A program made the translations under genes and the position numbers. A stretch of DNA of 64,000 bases, from NCBI GenBank assembly GCA_018434355.1, contig JAHDPL010000025.1, positions 50,877 through 114,876 on the forward strand, written 5' to 3'. The notes under the pieces are model-generated. The model saw only the letters and a list, made by a program, of their open reading frames with translations, was not told the DNA's origin and made no database searches. This DNA is from Sporomusaceae bacterium. GTDB lineage: Bacteria > Bacillota > Negativicutes > UBA1444. Of this stretch, positions 52,372 through 62,384 are shown in pieces (positions within the stretch are counted from its first letter, which is position 1; every line of letters starts with the position of its first letter).

Positions 52372-52719
52372 CTACCAAGTATGATTTGTCAGCGTGTCGG
52401 TAAGCCATCCCGCACCAACCGTCACACCAGCAACCAGTCCCCCGGCCAACAAACCTGTTGCAAGCGATGCCGCCGCCAAAGCAAGCCCTAAGACCAATAT
52501 TCCGCCACCGGTCACGTCTTCAAGTTCTTCCTCCGACAACTCCCGCCCTGTATCAAGCTTTTTGATGATTAGTTCTTTGATTTTAATAACCTGCTCAACC
52601 GTCAACTCCAGTCCTTTTCCCGCCATCGCTGCCTGCACTTCCTCCGGCGTTTCCAGTGCAAACAACCCTCTGACGAAAACCTCGTCGCTGAACACTTCGC
52701 GGATTGTCGCCTCGTTCAT
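52372..52719 (-). CDS. RiPP precursor peptide 1, C-terminal Trp family
   Basis: The 115-residue precursor is first in the operon. Its 72-residue leader (MNEATIREVFSDEVFVRGLF to EELEDVTGG) is nearly identical in pattern to precursor 2. The 43-residue core is Leu/Ala/Gly-rich, has no Cys, and ends LTNHTW. AGGAGGGG precedes the ATG. The double glycine fits cleavage by the C39 peptidase of the transporter encoded opposite. Confidence 0.9.
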   Translation of the reverse strand: MNEATIREVFSDEVFVRGLFALETPEEVQAAMAGKGLELTVEQVIKIKELIIKKLDTGRELSEEELEDVTGGGILVLGLALAAASLATGLLAGGLVAGVTVGAGWLTDTLTNHTW

Positions 52720-52817
52720 CACTTGACCCCTCCTGTCACTTTTCCTCTGTACTCATGTAAAAACATCGCAAAAACATCAATTGTTGAAATTTTTAGTCTT
52801 AGTTCTCTTTTAAGCCG

Positions 52818-52826
52818 ATTATAACA
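52818..52826 (-). promoter_or_regulatory. Extended -10 promoter of the precursor operon
   Basis: On the minus strand TGTTATAAT (52818-52826) lies about 100 bases before precursor 1. No good -35 is seen at the usual distance, so an activator may be needed. The remaining part of the 302-base divergent gap is AT-rich and holds no gene. Confidence 0.5.
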
Positions 52827-53021
52827 AAAAAAATCAGCGGCAATTTTAAACAATTTATAAACTTTTTTGCCTGCCAAGCATCAATATCCGCCAACCCTTT
52901 TATTTTCTGGGGTTTTAGCCTGTCTACCCACGCAAGAACCAGCCTGTAGCAAAAAAGGAATCTCCCGGCAAATTGCGAATACAAATAACTGGAAAAGTAA
53001 ACGCGAAAGGACAGAACCCGC

Positions 53022-54218
53022 ATGAACAATCGCAACATCATGCTAGTGTTGATCGCCGTGATCCTGCTGGTTGGCAGTTTGGTCGGTTATGGCCTGTATG
53101 TGAATGTCACCAGTAGCGCTCATGTTGAAAAGCTGGCTGCAGCCCAGTATTCACGGGTTATCGGCGCCAGGGCGGTTTACCGCGACATCGCACCGGTTCT
53201 GGAAATCCCCGCGCTGTATCTGCAGTCCACCTGGATGCTGGATGTCAACGTCAAACTGGAAGGAACAGTATCCCGCCTGCATGTAAATCCTGGCGACCAG
53301 GTCAAGGCCGGCCAGCTGATCGGCGAACTCGTCAACGATGAACTGCCGGCACAGATTCTGCAGGCCGAGGGAAAAATCAACGAAGCCAAGGCCAATCTGG
53401 TGAAATACAACAACACACTGGCCCGTTACCAGTCGCTGGTGAATGCGGCCGGCATCTCCAAACAACAGTTGGATGAAGCGATCGCCAATCAGGCCGCCGG
53501 CTCGGCGATGGTGATGTCTGCCGAAGCCACGCGCGACCAGCTGCTGTCCCGATTGGCCGGACAGAAAATCTTTGCCCCGCGCGACGGTGACATCCTGAAG
53601 CTCTATACCAAAGAAGGCGCGTTTATGCGGGCTGGAGAGGCAATGGTGATGATCGGCGATTTCGCCACCTTGTCGGCGCGGGAAAACATGCGGCAGGAAG
53701 TGCTGGAAAAACTATTGCCGCTGGATTCAGCTTTCCAGCTGGTATTGCCGGAAAACCGCACCATCAGCAAATCGTACGCTTCCAATTACCGCCAGGAGGG
53801 CACGCTCGGCGAACTCAGTTTCGTGATCCGACTGGATAAAATCAATCCGCCGCTGGAAGTCGCAGCCCCCTACCGTTCTGTGGTCTGGCAAGTGGAGAAC
53901 GCGGGCGGTCTGCTGGAACCGGGCACATACTACCGGGCAAAAATTTATGGCACGAAAAAGCGGCGTGCGCTGACAGTACCGCGCAAAGCAGTCACCGGTA
54001 AAACGACGCTTAAAACATTTGTGATTGCCGCTGACGGTCGACTTGCAGAGCGTTCCGTCCGGACCGGCATTCAGGATGATGAATACGTGGAAATAACAGA
54101 CGGCCTGCAAGAAGGCGATATTGTGGCGCTGACCGGACTGGAAGGGCTGCAGCCTGGCGCCAAAGTACAGGTTGTTCTTGAATCTGCTCCGAAAAATCAA
54201 ACATCGGAGGGAAAATGA
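53022..54218 (+). CDS. RND/HlyD-type periplasmic adaptor of the peptide export system
   Basis: The 398-residue protein has one N-terminal membrane helix (about 5-27), lipoyl half-motifs (LEGTVSRLHVNPGDQVKAGQ and QKIFAPRDGDILKLYTKEGA) around a coiled-coil hairpin (about 105-170), a beta-barrel and a membrane-proximal domain. This layout normally docks to an outer-membrane TolC-like channel, fitting export across two membranes. It is first in the export operon, divergent from the precursors; its stop overlaps the next start. Confidence 0.88.
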   Translation: MNNRNIMLVLIAVILLVGSLVGYGLYVNVTSSAHVEKLAAAQYSRVIGARAVYRDIAPVLEIPALYLQSTWMLDVNVKLEGTVSRLHVNPGDQVKAGQLIGELVNDELPAQILQAEGKINEAKANLVKYNNTLARYQSLVNAAGISKQQLDEAIANQAAGSAMVMSAEATRDQLLSRLAGQKIFAPRDGDILKLYTKEGAFMRAGEAMVMIGDFATLSARENMRQEVLEKLLPLDSAFQLVLPENRTISKSYASNYRQEGTLGELSFVIRLDKINPPLEVAAPYRSVVWQVENAGGLLEPGTYYRAKIYGTKKRRALTVPRKAVTGKTTLKTFVIAADGRLAERSVRTGIQDDEYVEITDGLQEGDIVALTGLEGLQPGAKVQVVLESAPKNQTSEGK

Positions 54219-55180
54219 TGGCAGAAAAAAAACGTCAACTGTTTCAGCAGAAAGCGCTGGACAGGCTGCAGTCGCCGGACGAGCTGGACAAGCTTTACTC
54301 CGTGACCAATCCGGTCGGCTGGGTGGGGTTGCTGACCGTCATGTTCTTGATTGTTTCCGGTATTGTCTGGGCCTTTTTCGGCGTCATGGCCGATAAAGTT
54401 TCCGGTACCGGCCTGATGGTCGATACCGCCGGCATGGTCAATATCGCCCCTTCCACCAGCGGCCGGGTACTGGAACTGCGACCGAAAGTCGGCGACTCGG
54501 TGCAAAAAAACCAGGTCGTAGCAATAATTGAGCAATATAGCACCGAACAGGATATTGCACGCCTCAAAGCGGATCTGAACAACACTACCTCGCATGTTGA
54601 TATGGCATCCAAGGTTGCCCAGCTCAATTCCCTGACCGACAAGCTGATCCGTGACGGTCAGGTGATAAGCCCCGCCAATGGAACGGTCGCAGAAATCAAG
54701 GTGAATCCGGGTGATGTAGTTTCTGCCGGCACTCCCCTGTTCAGTGTCCGGTTGTCGCCGGAGCAGCAGGAAATCAAAGTTTTGCTCTATATCCCGGCGC
54801 TCGATGGCAAGAGGGTTCAGCCTGGCATGACGGTCCAGTTATCGACAGGCACCACTAACGCCAATGAACATGGTTATCTGATCGGCCGTGTCAGCCGGGT
54901 CTCCGAGTACCCGGTCTCTGCGGAGGCAGTGACCCGCTGGAGCGGCAGCAAGGATGCGACCAACTGGATTTTGCAGCGCATCGGCGGCGCCGCGATGGAA
55001 GTGCATATCGACCTGATCAAGGACCCCGATACAGTCAGCGGTTATCTCTGGTCATCGATTTTCGGTTCCCCGGAGCGGCTGAGCGCTGGAACTGCCTGTA
55101 CCGGTAACATTGTCGTAAAACGGCAGGCGCCAATCGTCAAAGCCTTCCAACGCCTGAACCAATGGCTGCGGAGCGACTGA
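54215..55180 (+). CDS. NHLM bacteriocin system secretion protein (HlyD family)
   Basis: The 321-residue adaptor has a cytoplasmic N-terminus with LFQQKALDRLQSPDELDKLY, the hallmark of NHLM secretion proteins, a membrane helix (about 27-50), and lipoyl-like segments (SGRVLELRPKVGDSVQKNQV, NGTVAEIKVNPGDVVSAGTP). Its hairpin is short. The start overlaps the previous gene (ATGATG). It likely bridges the two ABC transporters that follow. Confidence 0.9.
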   Translation: MMAEKKRQLFQQKALDRLQSPDELDKLYSVTNPVGWVGLLTVMFLIVSGIVWAFFGVMADKVSGTGLMVDTAGMVNIAPSTSGRVLELRPKVGDSVQKNQVVAIIEQYSTEQDIARLKADLNNTTSHVDMASKVAQLNSLTDKLIRDGQVISPANGTVAEIKVNPGDVVSAGTPLFSVRLSPEQQEIKVLLYIPALDGKRVQPGMTVQLSTGTTNANEHGYLIGRVSRVSEYPVSAEAVTRWSGSKDATNWILQRIGGAAMEVHIDLIKDPDTVSGYLWSSIFGSPERLSAGTACTGNIVVKRQAPIVKAFQRLNQWLRSD

Positions 55181-57381
55181 TGATGGGCAAACCGAAACAA
55201 CGGGCTAAAACTCCTGTCGTCCTGCAGATGGAAGCAACCGAGTGCGGAGCCGCTGCACTCGGTTCGATACTGGCTTATTACGGCTTGTTTCTGCCGTTGG
55301 AAACCTTGCGTATCGAATGCGGCGTTTCCCGTGACGGCAGCAAAGCCGTTAATGTTTTGCGGGCCGCGCGCCGGCTCGGTATGGTGGGCAGCGGATTTCG
55401 CTACAGCCCCGACCAGATCCGTGAGCAGCCCCTGCCGGCAATCATCCACTGGAACTTCAACCATTTTTTGGTCCTGGAAGGGTTTAAGGGTGAACTCGTA
55501 TACCTGAATGATCCTGCTTCCGGTCATCGCACGGTTGACTGGGAAGAGTTTGAAGGCTCTTATACAGGCATTGCCCTGATGTTGTCGCCGGGTCCGGATT
55601 TTCGCAAAGCCGGCGCTCCGCGCAGTTCGCTGCAGGCAATTTTGCAGCGGTTCCGCGATCATAAAGTCACGCTGGGATTCGTGCTCATCGCCGGATTAGG
55701 TCTTGTCGTTCCCGGTCTGGCACTGCCGGTCATGCAGCAGGTTTTTTTCGACGATATCCTCAGCCGTAAGCATGACGAGTGGCTGTTCAACCTGATGCTT
55801 GCCATGGGCGTCGTTGCGATCCTGCAAGCATCGCTCACTTATCTGCGGGCCTGGTGCCTGACCCGCTGGCAAGGCAGTATGACGATCGGCGGTTCCAGCA
55901 AATTCATGTGGCACTTGTTTCATTTACCGATGGAATTCTTTCAGCAACGCTATGTGGGGGAACTGGCTTCACGAGCCCAGTTCAACGAATCTGTGGCGCA
56001 GGTTCTCACCGGTCAGGCTGCGGCGGCGGTACTGGATGTTGCCGTCGCTCTGTTCTATCTACTGTTGCTGTTTCAGTACAATCCCGCATTGACCCTGATC
56101 GGATGTACTTTCAGCCTGATCAACGTATTGATCCTGCAGAGCATGTTCCGCTGGTTGAAAGATCAACAAATGAAAATCCAGCAGGAAGCCGGTAAAGTCT
56201 ATGGAGTATCGATTGCCGGGATTCAGACGATCGAAACGCTGAAGGCCAATGGCAATGAAGCGGACTTCTTTACAAAATGGGCCGGTTACCAAAGCAAAAT
56301 CCTCGATGCCATGCAACGCGTGGAACTTACGCAACAGCTGTTTATGCTGGCGCCGGTTCTGCTGGGCGGTCTGAATACGGCGATGATCATGGCAATCGGC
56401 GGCTTCGAAATCATGGACGGGCTGATGACTGTCGGTATTTTCATGGCGTTTCAGAGCCTGATGGGGAAGTTCCAGGAACCGGTCAACAAACTGCTGTCGC
56501 TGGTGGAAACCCTGCAAACGACCGAAACGCAAATGCACCGGTTGGATGATGTCATGCGCTATCCCCGCGATGCCAACATCGAAGCCGGTAATCATCCGAC
56601 TGGATCGAATTTTGACAAACTGACCGGGCAAGTGGAGCTAAAGGAGATCAGTTTTGGCTATAGCCGACTGGAACCGCCGTTGATCGAAAAATTCAGCCTG
56701 CGTATTGAACCGGGTCGCCGAGTGGCGTTGGTGGGCGGTTCCGGCAGCGGCAAGTCAACCGTGGCCAAACTGGTTACCGGGTTGTATCAGCCATGGGAAG
56801 GCGAAATTTTGTATGATGGAAAAAAACGCACTGATTTGCCGCGGGAAGTCCTGGTCCATTCACTGGCCGGCGTGGATCAGGATATTGTCCTGTTCAGCGG
56901 CACCGTTGCCGAAAACATCTCGCTGTTCGATCCTACCTTGCCGCGATTTGATATTGTGCGTGCGGCGCGGGATGCAGTGATTCATGATGACATAGCCGCC
57001 CTGCAGGGCAGCTATGACGCCGCTGTGGAGGAAGGCGGACGCAATTTCAGCGGCGGCCAGCGGCAACGTCTGGAAATCGCCCGCGCCCTGGCCACCAACC
57101 CGTCGCTGCTAGTGTTGGATGAAGCGACCAGCGCCCTCGACCCGCTGACCGAACGCCTGGTCACCGACAATATTTCCCGCCGAGGTTGCGCCTGTCTGGT
57201 CATTGCTCATCGTCTCAGCACCATCCGGGATTGCGATGAAATCATCGTGTTGCAACAAGGAAAAGTGGTGCAGCGGGGAACGCATGAAGAGATGATGGCG
57301 GCCGGCGGTCCTTACAAACAGTTGCTTGACCCGGATCTTGACCAGCGGACGCCTGGACGGGAAGAAGGTGAAAAGGCATGA
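55180..57381 (+). CDS. NHLM peptidase/ABC transporter with C39 domain
   Basis: The 733-residue protein has an N-terminal C39 peptidase (Cys22 in QMEATECGAAALG, His in WNFNHFLVLEG, Asp in YLNDPASG), six membrane helices (about 165-460) and an ATPase with Walker A GGSGSGKST, signature FSGGQRQRLEIARAL and Walker B LLVLDEATSALD. It should cut precursors after the double glycine and pump the core out. The ATG shares its A with the TGA of the secretion-protein gene. Confidence 0.93.
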   Translation: MMGKPKQRAKTPVVLQMEATECGAAALGSILAYYGLFLPLETLRIECGVSRDGSKAVNVLRAARRLGMVGSGFRYSPDQIREQPLPAIIHWNFNHFLVLEGFKGELVYLNDPASGHRTVDWEEFEGSYTGIALMLSPGPDFRKAGAPRSSLQAILQRFRDHKVTLGFVLIAGLGLVVPGLALPVMQQVFFDDILSRKHDEWLFNLMLAMGVVAILQASLTYLRAWCLTRWQGSMTIGGSSKFMWHLFHLPMEFFQQRYVGELASRAQFNESVAQVLTGQAAAAVLDVAVALFYLLLLFQYNPALTLIGCTFSLINVLILQSMFRWLKDQQMKIQQEAGKVYGVSIAGIQTIETLKANGNEADFFTKWAGYQSKILDAMQRVELTQQLFMLAPVLLGGLNTAMIMAIGGFEIMDGLMTVGIFMAFQSLMGKFQEPVNKLLSLVETLQTTETQMHRLDDVMRYPRDANIEAGNHPTGSNFDKLTGQVELKEISFGYSRLEPPLIEKFSLRIEPGRRVALVGGSGSGKSTVAKLVTGLYQPWEGEILYDGKKRTDLPREVLVHSLAGVDQDIVLFSGTVAENISLFDPTLPRFDIVRAARDAVIHDDIAALQGSYDAAVEEGGRNFSGGQRQRLEIARALATNPSLLVLDEATSALDPLTERLVTDNISRRGCACLVIAHRLSTIRDCDEIIVLQQGKVVQRGTHEEMMAAGGPYKQLLDPDLDQRTPGREEGEKA

Positions 57382-60323
57382 GCAGCGACCTCAAAACTGC
57401 CGCCCCGCAATTTATTCCACTTGAGCCCGCCCAACCGTTCTGGCTGGAACATTCGGATACTTTCTGGCAGGTCTGGCAAGGCCGCGTCGAGGTGTACGCG
57501 GTTTCTGCCGCCAATAGTCGCAGATTTCAGCAAACGTATTTGTTTACAGTGGAAGAAGGTCAGCCCCTGTTTGGCATTCCATTCCACGGCGATGGCGGCA
57601 TCCGTCTGATGGCGCAAAGCCCCGGCGGCGCCGAACTTAAAACCATGTCACGCGCAGGTCTGCTTGGCAATGCCTGTCGCAGCGGACGGCACATTTTTGA
57701 AGTCATCTGGTTTATGATCGAAGAATGGCTCGATGTTTTGCTATCCAGTCCCGACGTTGTAGCGCCGCCGCGGATTTTCTCCCTGTTGGCGGCTGGACAA
57801 ACGCTGTCGCTCGCTGCCGGGCAATCGGTCCGGACCGGCAAGGAAGTGATCTGGGCTAGGCGCCAGAGCGGCGAACTGCGCTACGGTCGCTTGCCGGATT
57901 ACTGCGCACCGCCGGATATGGTCTTTCCGATCACCCAGCCAGCTTGGGTAAGAGCAGCTACGGTCGCTGAAATTAGCGGTTTGACCACCGACCAGATGTT
58001 CCCGCCTACCGATGCGGTAGATACGGATACCTTCTGGAAACCACTCGACGACTGCCATCAACTCTTCTCGGAAATTATTGCCCAGTTCTTTGCCGATCAG
58101 GTCCGCCGCGACCGTCAACGATTGGTTGACCGGCGCGGCCAGCGGGAAAAATTGTTGCATAATGCGGCAACACATCTGCTGCGTCATGATATTACGGATG
58201 TCAGTATTTTTGCTACCGCTGATTCATCTGTTCCGCCAATCTTACTCACGTTGCGTCGCATTGCCGGTTATCTGGGCCTGGCGGAAGAAACGGTTCGTTT
58301 GCCGAAAGACAAGGGAAACGAACTCGGCGAATTGCAGCTGATCAACCAGATTGCCCATCTTGCCGGCCTGCAGATGCGAAAAGTCCAGCTGCAGCAGGGC
58401 TGGCACGAGCAAGATAATGGCCCGCTGTTGGCTTACTATGGACCCGATCGGAAACCCGCCGCCCTGTTGCCGGTCTCGCCCAAGTCTTATCAGTTGTTCC
58501 TGCCCGGCGAAGCGGTCGGTCGAACGCTAACCCCGTCCGATCTGTCGGCAATCCAGCCGCAGGCGTATACTTTTTACGCCTCACTCCTCGCCAAGTCGGT
58601 AACCTTAAGCGAGTGGATCAAGTTTTCACTGAAAAAGTGCTGGCCGCAGGACTATGTATCCATCGTGCTGACCAGTCTGATTGCCGGGATGATTCCCATG
58701 CTCACGCCGTTTGTCACCAATACGATTTTTAGCGATCTGATTCCGATTGCTGACCGGCATGGTCATGTAATGGTCATTCAGGTCATGATGGTGGCGGCAC
58801 TTGCTTCGACCGGCGTATCCCTGACACGCGGCATTGCAGTCATGCGGCTCAAAGGACGTACCCGACTGGCAGCCGAAGCTGCACTCTGGCTAAGGATGCT
58901 GTCGCTCCCCTCCGCTTTCTTCCGGAAATATGAAGCAGGTGACCTGGCGCTGCGGTTGAACAGCACCAATATGGTATCCATGGTGCTGTCCAATTCTACG
59001 GTTTCCACCATTTTCAACGGAATTCTTTCTGTATTTAGTTTGGCCATGATGCTGTATTACAGCTGGAAGCTAGGATTGATTTCCTTGCTGTTGCTGCTGA
59101 TCTATGTTTCCGTCGTCAGTTTTCTGGTCTGGAAAATGATCGCTAACAAGCGGCAAATGATGGAAGCGGCTGGCAAGGTCGCAGGTCAGGTATTGCAGCT
59201 TTTGAACGGTCTGGCCAAATTCCGGATGCAGGGCGCTGAGCCACAAGCTTTTTACCTGTGGGCCAAAGATTTTGGCGCCGAGTGGAAGTGGAACCGCGCC
59301 GTCCGTTGGAACAGCAACTGGCTGGAAGTGGTCAACAGCCTGCAACCGATCCTGCTGTCCATGTTGATCTTCTACCTGACAATGTATTGGCTGGAAGCCG
59401 GTGATAAAGAAAAGAGCCTGTTCATTTCTCAGGCCGACTTTTTGAGTTTTAACGCGGCGATGAGCGGGTTCAACGCTGCAGTCATCGGCATGATCCCCGT
59501 GTTCTCCCAGTTGATGGACCTGATCCCAACCTTGGAACGGTTGAAACCGATTCTTGAAACGGCGCCGGAAGTCAGTGAGGAAAAAATCGAAGCCGGCGAA
59601 TTGACCGGTCGGGTCGAAGTGAATAACCTTTCGTTCCGTTACGCACCGGAAAAACCTCTGGTGCTGGAGAACATATCGATGACGATCAAGCCGGGGCAAT
59701 TCATCGCCATCGTCGGTAGTTCCGGCAGCGGCAAATCGACTTTGCTACGCTTGCTGCTCGGCTTTGAACAGCCGGAAACCGGCGCCGTATATTTCGACGG
59801 GCAGGATCTTGCCGAAATCAGCGTTAAGTCTGTTCGCTCCCAAATGGGTGTGGTTTTGCAACATGGACAACTGATGGCGGGCGACATCTTTGGCAATATT
59901 GTCGGGTCTCTGCCGCTCTCGATCGATGACGCCTGGGTTGCGGCGGAAATGGTCGGCCTGGCCGACGATATCCGGGCAATGCCGATGGGAATGCACACGA
60001 TGATCAGCGAAGGCGCTTCAAACATCTCCGGCGGACAAAGGCAACGGGTCCTGATCGCCCGTTCCATCGTCAACCGGCCGCGGATTATTGTATTCGATGA
60101 AGCCACCAGCGCTCTCGACAACCGGACCCAGGCCATTGTGACCGAAAGCCTCGAAAAACTAAAAGCGACACGGATCATTGTCGCCCACCGGCTCAGCACC
60201 ATTTGCAACGCGGATTACATTTATGTGCTGGATAAAGGCAAACTAGCAGAAAGCGGAACTTTTGACCAACTAATGAAGCACGATGGAATCTTTGCTTCCA
60301 TGGCGAAACGCCAGCTGGCGTAG
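57378..60323 (+). CDS. NHLM-type second ABC transporter (no peptidase)
   Basis: The 981-residue protein has a ~400-residue N-terminal region with no C39 catalytic residues (NHLM ABC2 type, with a cyclic-nucleotide-binding-like start), membrane helices (about 420-720) and an ATPase with Walker A GSSGSGKST, signature ISGGQRQRVLIARSI and Walker B IIVFDEATSALD. In NHLM systems it accompanies the peptidase transporter and probably forms a heterodimer with it. Its start overlaps the previous stop by four bases. Confidence 0.92.
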   Translation: MSSDLKTAAPQFIPLEPAQPFWLEHSDTFWQVWQGRVEVYAVSAANSRRFQQTYLFTVEEGQPLFGIPFHGDGGIRLMAQSPGGAELKTMSRAGLLGNACRSGRHIFEVIWFMIEEWLDVLLSSPDVVAPPRIFSLLAAGQTLSLAAGQSVRTGKEVIWARRQSGELRYGRLPDYCAPPDMVFPITQPAWVRAATVAEISGLTTDQMFPPTDAVDTDTFWKPLDDCHQLFSEIIAQFFADQVRRDRQRLVDRRGQREKLLHNAATHLLRHDITDVSIFATADSSVPPILLTLRRIAGYLGLAEETVRLPKDKGNELGELQLINQIAHLAGLQMRKVQLQQGWHEQDNGPLLAYYGPDRKPAALLPVSPKSYQLFLPGEAVGRTLTPSDLSAIQPQAYTFYASLLAKSVTLSEWIKFSLKKCWPQDYVSIVLTSLIAGMIPMLTPFVTNTIFSDLIPIADRHGHVMVIQVMMVAALASTGVSLTRGIAVMRLKGRTRLAAEAALWLRMLSLPSAFFRKYEAGDLALRLNSTNMVSMVLSNSTVSTIFNGILSVFSLAMMLYYSWKLGLISLLLLLIYVSVVSFLVWKMIANKRQMMEAAGKVAGQVLQLLNGLAKFRMQGAEPQAFYLWAKDFGAEWKWNRAVRWNSNWLEVVNSLQPILLSMLIFYLTMYWLEAGDKEKSLFISQADFLSFNAAMSGFNAAVIGMIPVFSQLMDLIPTLERLKPILETAPEVSEEKIEAGELTGRVEVNNLSFRYAPEKPLVLENISMTIKPGQFIAIVGSSGSGKSTLLRLLLGFEQPETGAVYFDGQDLAEISVKSVRSQMGVVLQHGQLMAGDIFGNIVGSLPLSIDDAWVAAEMVGLADDIRAMPMGMHTMISEGASNISGGQRQRVLIARSIVNRPRIIVFDEATSALDNRTQAIVTESLEKLKATRIIVAHRLSTICNADYIYVLDKGKLAESGTFDQLMKHDGIFASMAKRQLA

Positions 60324-60331
60324 AAAAAACG

Positions 60332-60362
60332 AAAAAAAGAGGCCCGCAAGGGTCTCTTTTTT
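60332..60362 (+). terminator. Terminator of the export operon
   Basis: AAAGAGGCCC-GCAA-GGGTCTCTTT followed by TTTT, 10 bases after the last transporter stop. Confidence 0.85.
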
Positions 60363-60397
60363 ATATACACAGTTCGATTGCTGACTCTTGTGACCTA

Positions 60398-61075
60398 TTA
60401 AGAGTTCGCCTGTTTTTCTTTTTCCAGTCGTTGCACTTTTTCATCCAGCCGGTTAATGTGTTGCTGCAGACAACGCAGCATCTCTTCGACCGGGTCGGGC
60501 AGATTGTTGTGGGCGAGGTTGTCCGGGTTGATCGCTTCGGCGCACTGGTTCACTTTTTGCCCATACCGATATACTACACGGCCTGGAATCCCGACAACGG
60601 TCGAATTGGGTGGCACTTCCGACAACACCACCGATCCGGCGCCGATTTTTGAATCGCTGCCGACTTTGAACGAACCGAGAATTTTCGCCCCAGTCGCCAC
60701 CACCACATTATCGCCGATTGTTGGATGCCGTTTGCCTTTTTCCTTGCCGGTCCCTCCCAGCGTGACCCCTTGATAAACCGTCACATTATCGCCAATCTCC
60801 GCAGTTTCACCAATCACCGTGCCCATGCCGTGGTCGATGAAAAAACCTTTGCCGATCGTTGCGCCGGGGTGGATTTCGATGCCGGTGAAGAATCGGGCGA
60901 TGTGGGAAACTAGGCGGGCCAAAACAATATAATCGCGCACATAGAAATAATGGGAGATACGGTGTGCCCAGATCGCATGCAAGCCCGGATAGCACAATAC
61001 CACTTCCAGCGTGTTGCGAGCCGCCGGATCCCGGTCAAAAACCGCCCGGATGTCTTCTTTTATCTGTTTGAACAT
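60398..61075 (-). CDS. cysE: Serine O-acetyltransferase
   Basis: The 225-residue enzyme acetylates L-serine for cysteine synthesis. [20 protein letters not shown] is the typical N-terminal helix region, and the left-handed beta-helix carries [40 protein letters not shown] and VVGIPGRVV. The active-site His residues are present. ATG 61075 follows GGGAGGGG; the longer frame to 61204 would overlap HydE. It lies 16 bases downstream of hydE on the same strand. Confidence 0.93.
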   Translation of the reverse strand: MFKQIKEDIRAVFDRDPAARNTLEVVLCYPGLHAIWAHRISHYFYVRDYIVLARLVSHIARFFTGIEIHPGATIGKGFFIDHGMGTVIGETAEIGDNVTVYQGVTLGGTGKEKGKRHPTIGDNVVVATGAKILGSFKVGSDSKIGAGSVVLSEVPPNSTVVGIPGRVVYRYGQKVNQCAEAINPDNLAHNNLPDPVEEMLRCLQQHINRLDEKVQRLEKEKQANS

Positions 61076-61091
61076 GAATACCCCTCCCGTC

Positions 61092-62144
61092 TTACGAAAC
61101 TGCCGGATTGCGTCTGCGTCGGAACCCTTGGTCCTGTGAGATGGTTCGACCAATCGCTTCGATTTTTTCGCTGACACAACTTCTACAATCAGCCGGAGCA
61201 TCATTGAGGCAAATTTTTCCCGGATATAGCATGTACAGTTTTCGGTAATCCGTATCGGTCACATTTGGCATCACTACGTTGGCGCCGCGCTGCAAAGCCA
61301 GCATCCTTCCATTGGGCTGCAAGGTTTCCATCGCCGTGGTAGCCGGAATATTGGCTTCAGGCAACAACAAACGGGTCAACGCCATCATGCGGCAGGCCAG
61401 ATCGAAGGTTCCGCCGGTCGCTGCCGCCAAGGGCGTATCTGGGTTGGGGATGAAAGGACCGATTCCGACCATATCCACATCCAGTTGCTTAAAAAACAAC
61501 ACATCTTGCGCCAACGACTCGATGCTTTGTCCTGGCAAACCCACCAACGAACCGGTTCCAACTTCGAATCCCAATTCCTTAAGATCGTGCAGGCAACGCA
61601 CTCGATTGTCCCAACTCATACCTGGATCGAGTTTTTCATACAGTTCTTTGTCGGTGGTTTCAATGCGCAGCAAATACCGATCGGCGCCGGCAGCCCGCAG
61701 TGCAGCGTATTCTTCACGCATTTTTTCGCCGATACTGAGTGTCAGCGCCACGCCCAGTTTCTTTAATTCGGTTAGCACAAACGACAATCGGTCCGAACTG
61801 AAAAAATCATCTTCACCGGACTGCAGCACAAGTGTTTTATAGCCAAGCTCAGCCGCCCGTTGACCAAATTCCAAAATCGTTTTTGCATCGAGCCGATACC
61901 GCTCCACTTCGCGATTATCGCGTCGCAGTCCGCAGTACATACAGTTTTGCTTGCAGATGTTGGAAAACTCAATCAGGCCACGCAACTCCACCTGCGGGCC
62001 GATATAACGTTGCCTGACGCGATCCGCGGCAGCAAAAAGAGGTTCTGCGGCTGCCGGCTCGCGAAGCAAGGTAACGATTGCTTCCGCCGGAAGCTGGTGT
62101 TCTTTTTCAGCCTGTTCTATTAAAACCGTAAATTTCTCGCTCAC
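61092..62144 (-). CDS. hydE: [FeFe]-hydrogenase maturase HydE
   Basis: The 350-residue radical SAM enzyme helps build the dithiomethylamine/Fe(CO)2(CN)2 part of the H-cluster. [20 protein letters not shown] holds the CxxxCxxC motif, followed by [11 protein letters not shown] and [16 protein letters not shown], all typical of HydE. GTG 62144 has GAGG at a good distance; a GTG at 62165 is less likely. HydF and HydG genes are not in the window. It implies a hydrogen-evolving or hydrogen-consuming anaerobe. Confidence 0.93.
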   Translation of the reverse strand: MSEKFTVLIEQAEKEHQLPAEAIVTLLREPAAAEPLFAAADRVRQRYIGPQVELRGLIEFSNICKQNCMYCGLRRDNREVERYRLDAKTILEFGQRAAELGYKTLVLQSGEDDFFSSDRLSFVLTELKKLGVALTLSIGEKMREEYAALRAAGADRYLLRIETTDKELYEKLDPGMSWDNRVRCLHDLKELGFEVGTGSLVGLPGQSIESLAQDVLFFKQLDVDMVGIGPFIPNPDTPLAAATGGTFDLACRMMALTRLLLPEANIPATTAMETLQPNGRMLALQRGANVVMPNVTDTDYRKLYMLYPGKICLNDAPADCRSCVSEKIEAIGRTISQDQGFRRRRNPAVS

Positions 62145-62384
62145 GTTCTCATCCTCGCATCTCACGATGATTTTGATTTTTTATGTTGATTTTAATTCTA
62201 ATCATTTTAGTCGGATTTGATTTGATTGTAGTCCTTTCTTGCCTGTCTTGTCAATCCAACAGACAATTCAGGCAGTTCTTTTGCATCTCAGTCGCATATT
62301 TTGTCAGTTCAGTAAAAAATCGTGGCGCAAACAACTGCCAAATGAAAAAATGAGACGGCAGAAAAATATATTAGGAGGGACCTT

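Noticed and set aside
48886..52719. Lanthipeptide or sactipeptide cluster
   Set aside because: No LanB/C/M enzyme is encoded, and the cores have almost no cysteine.
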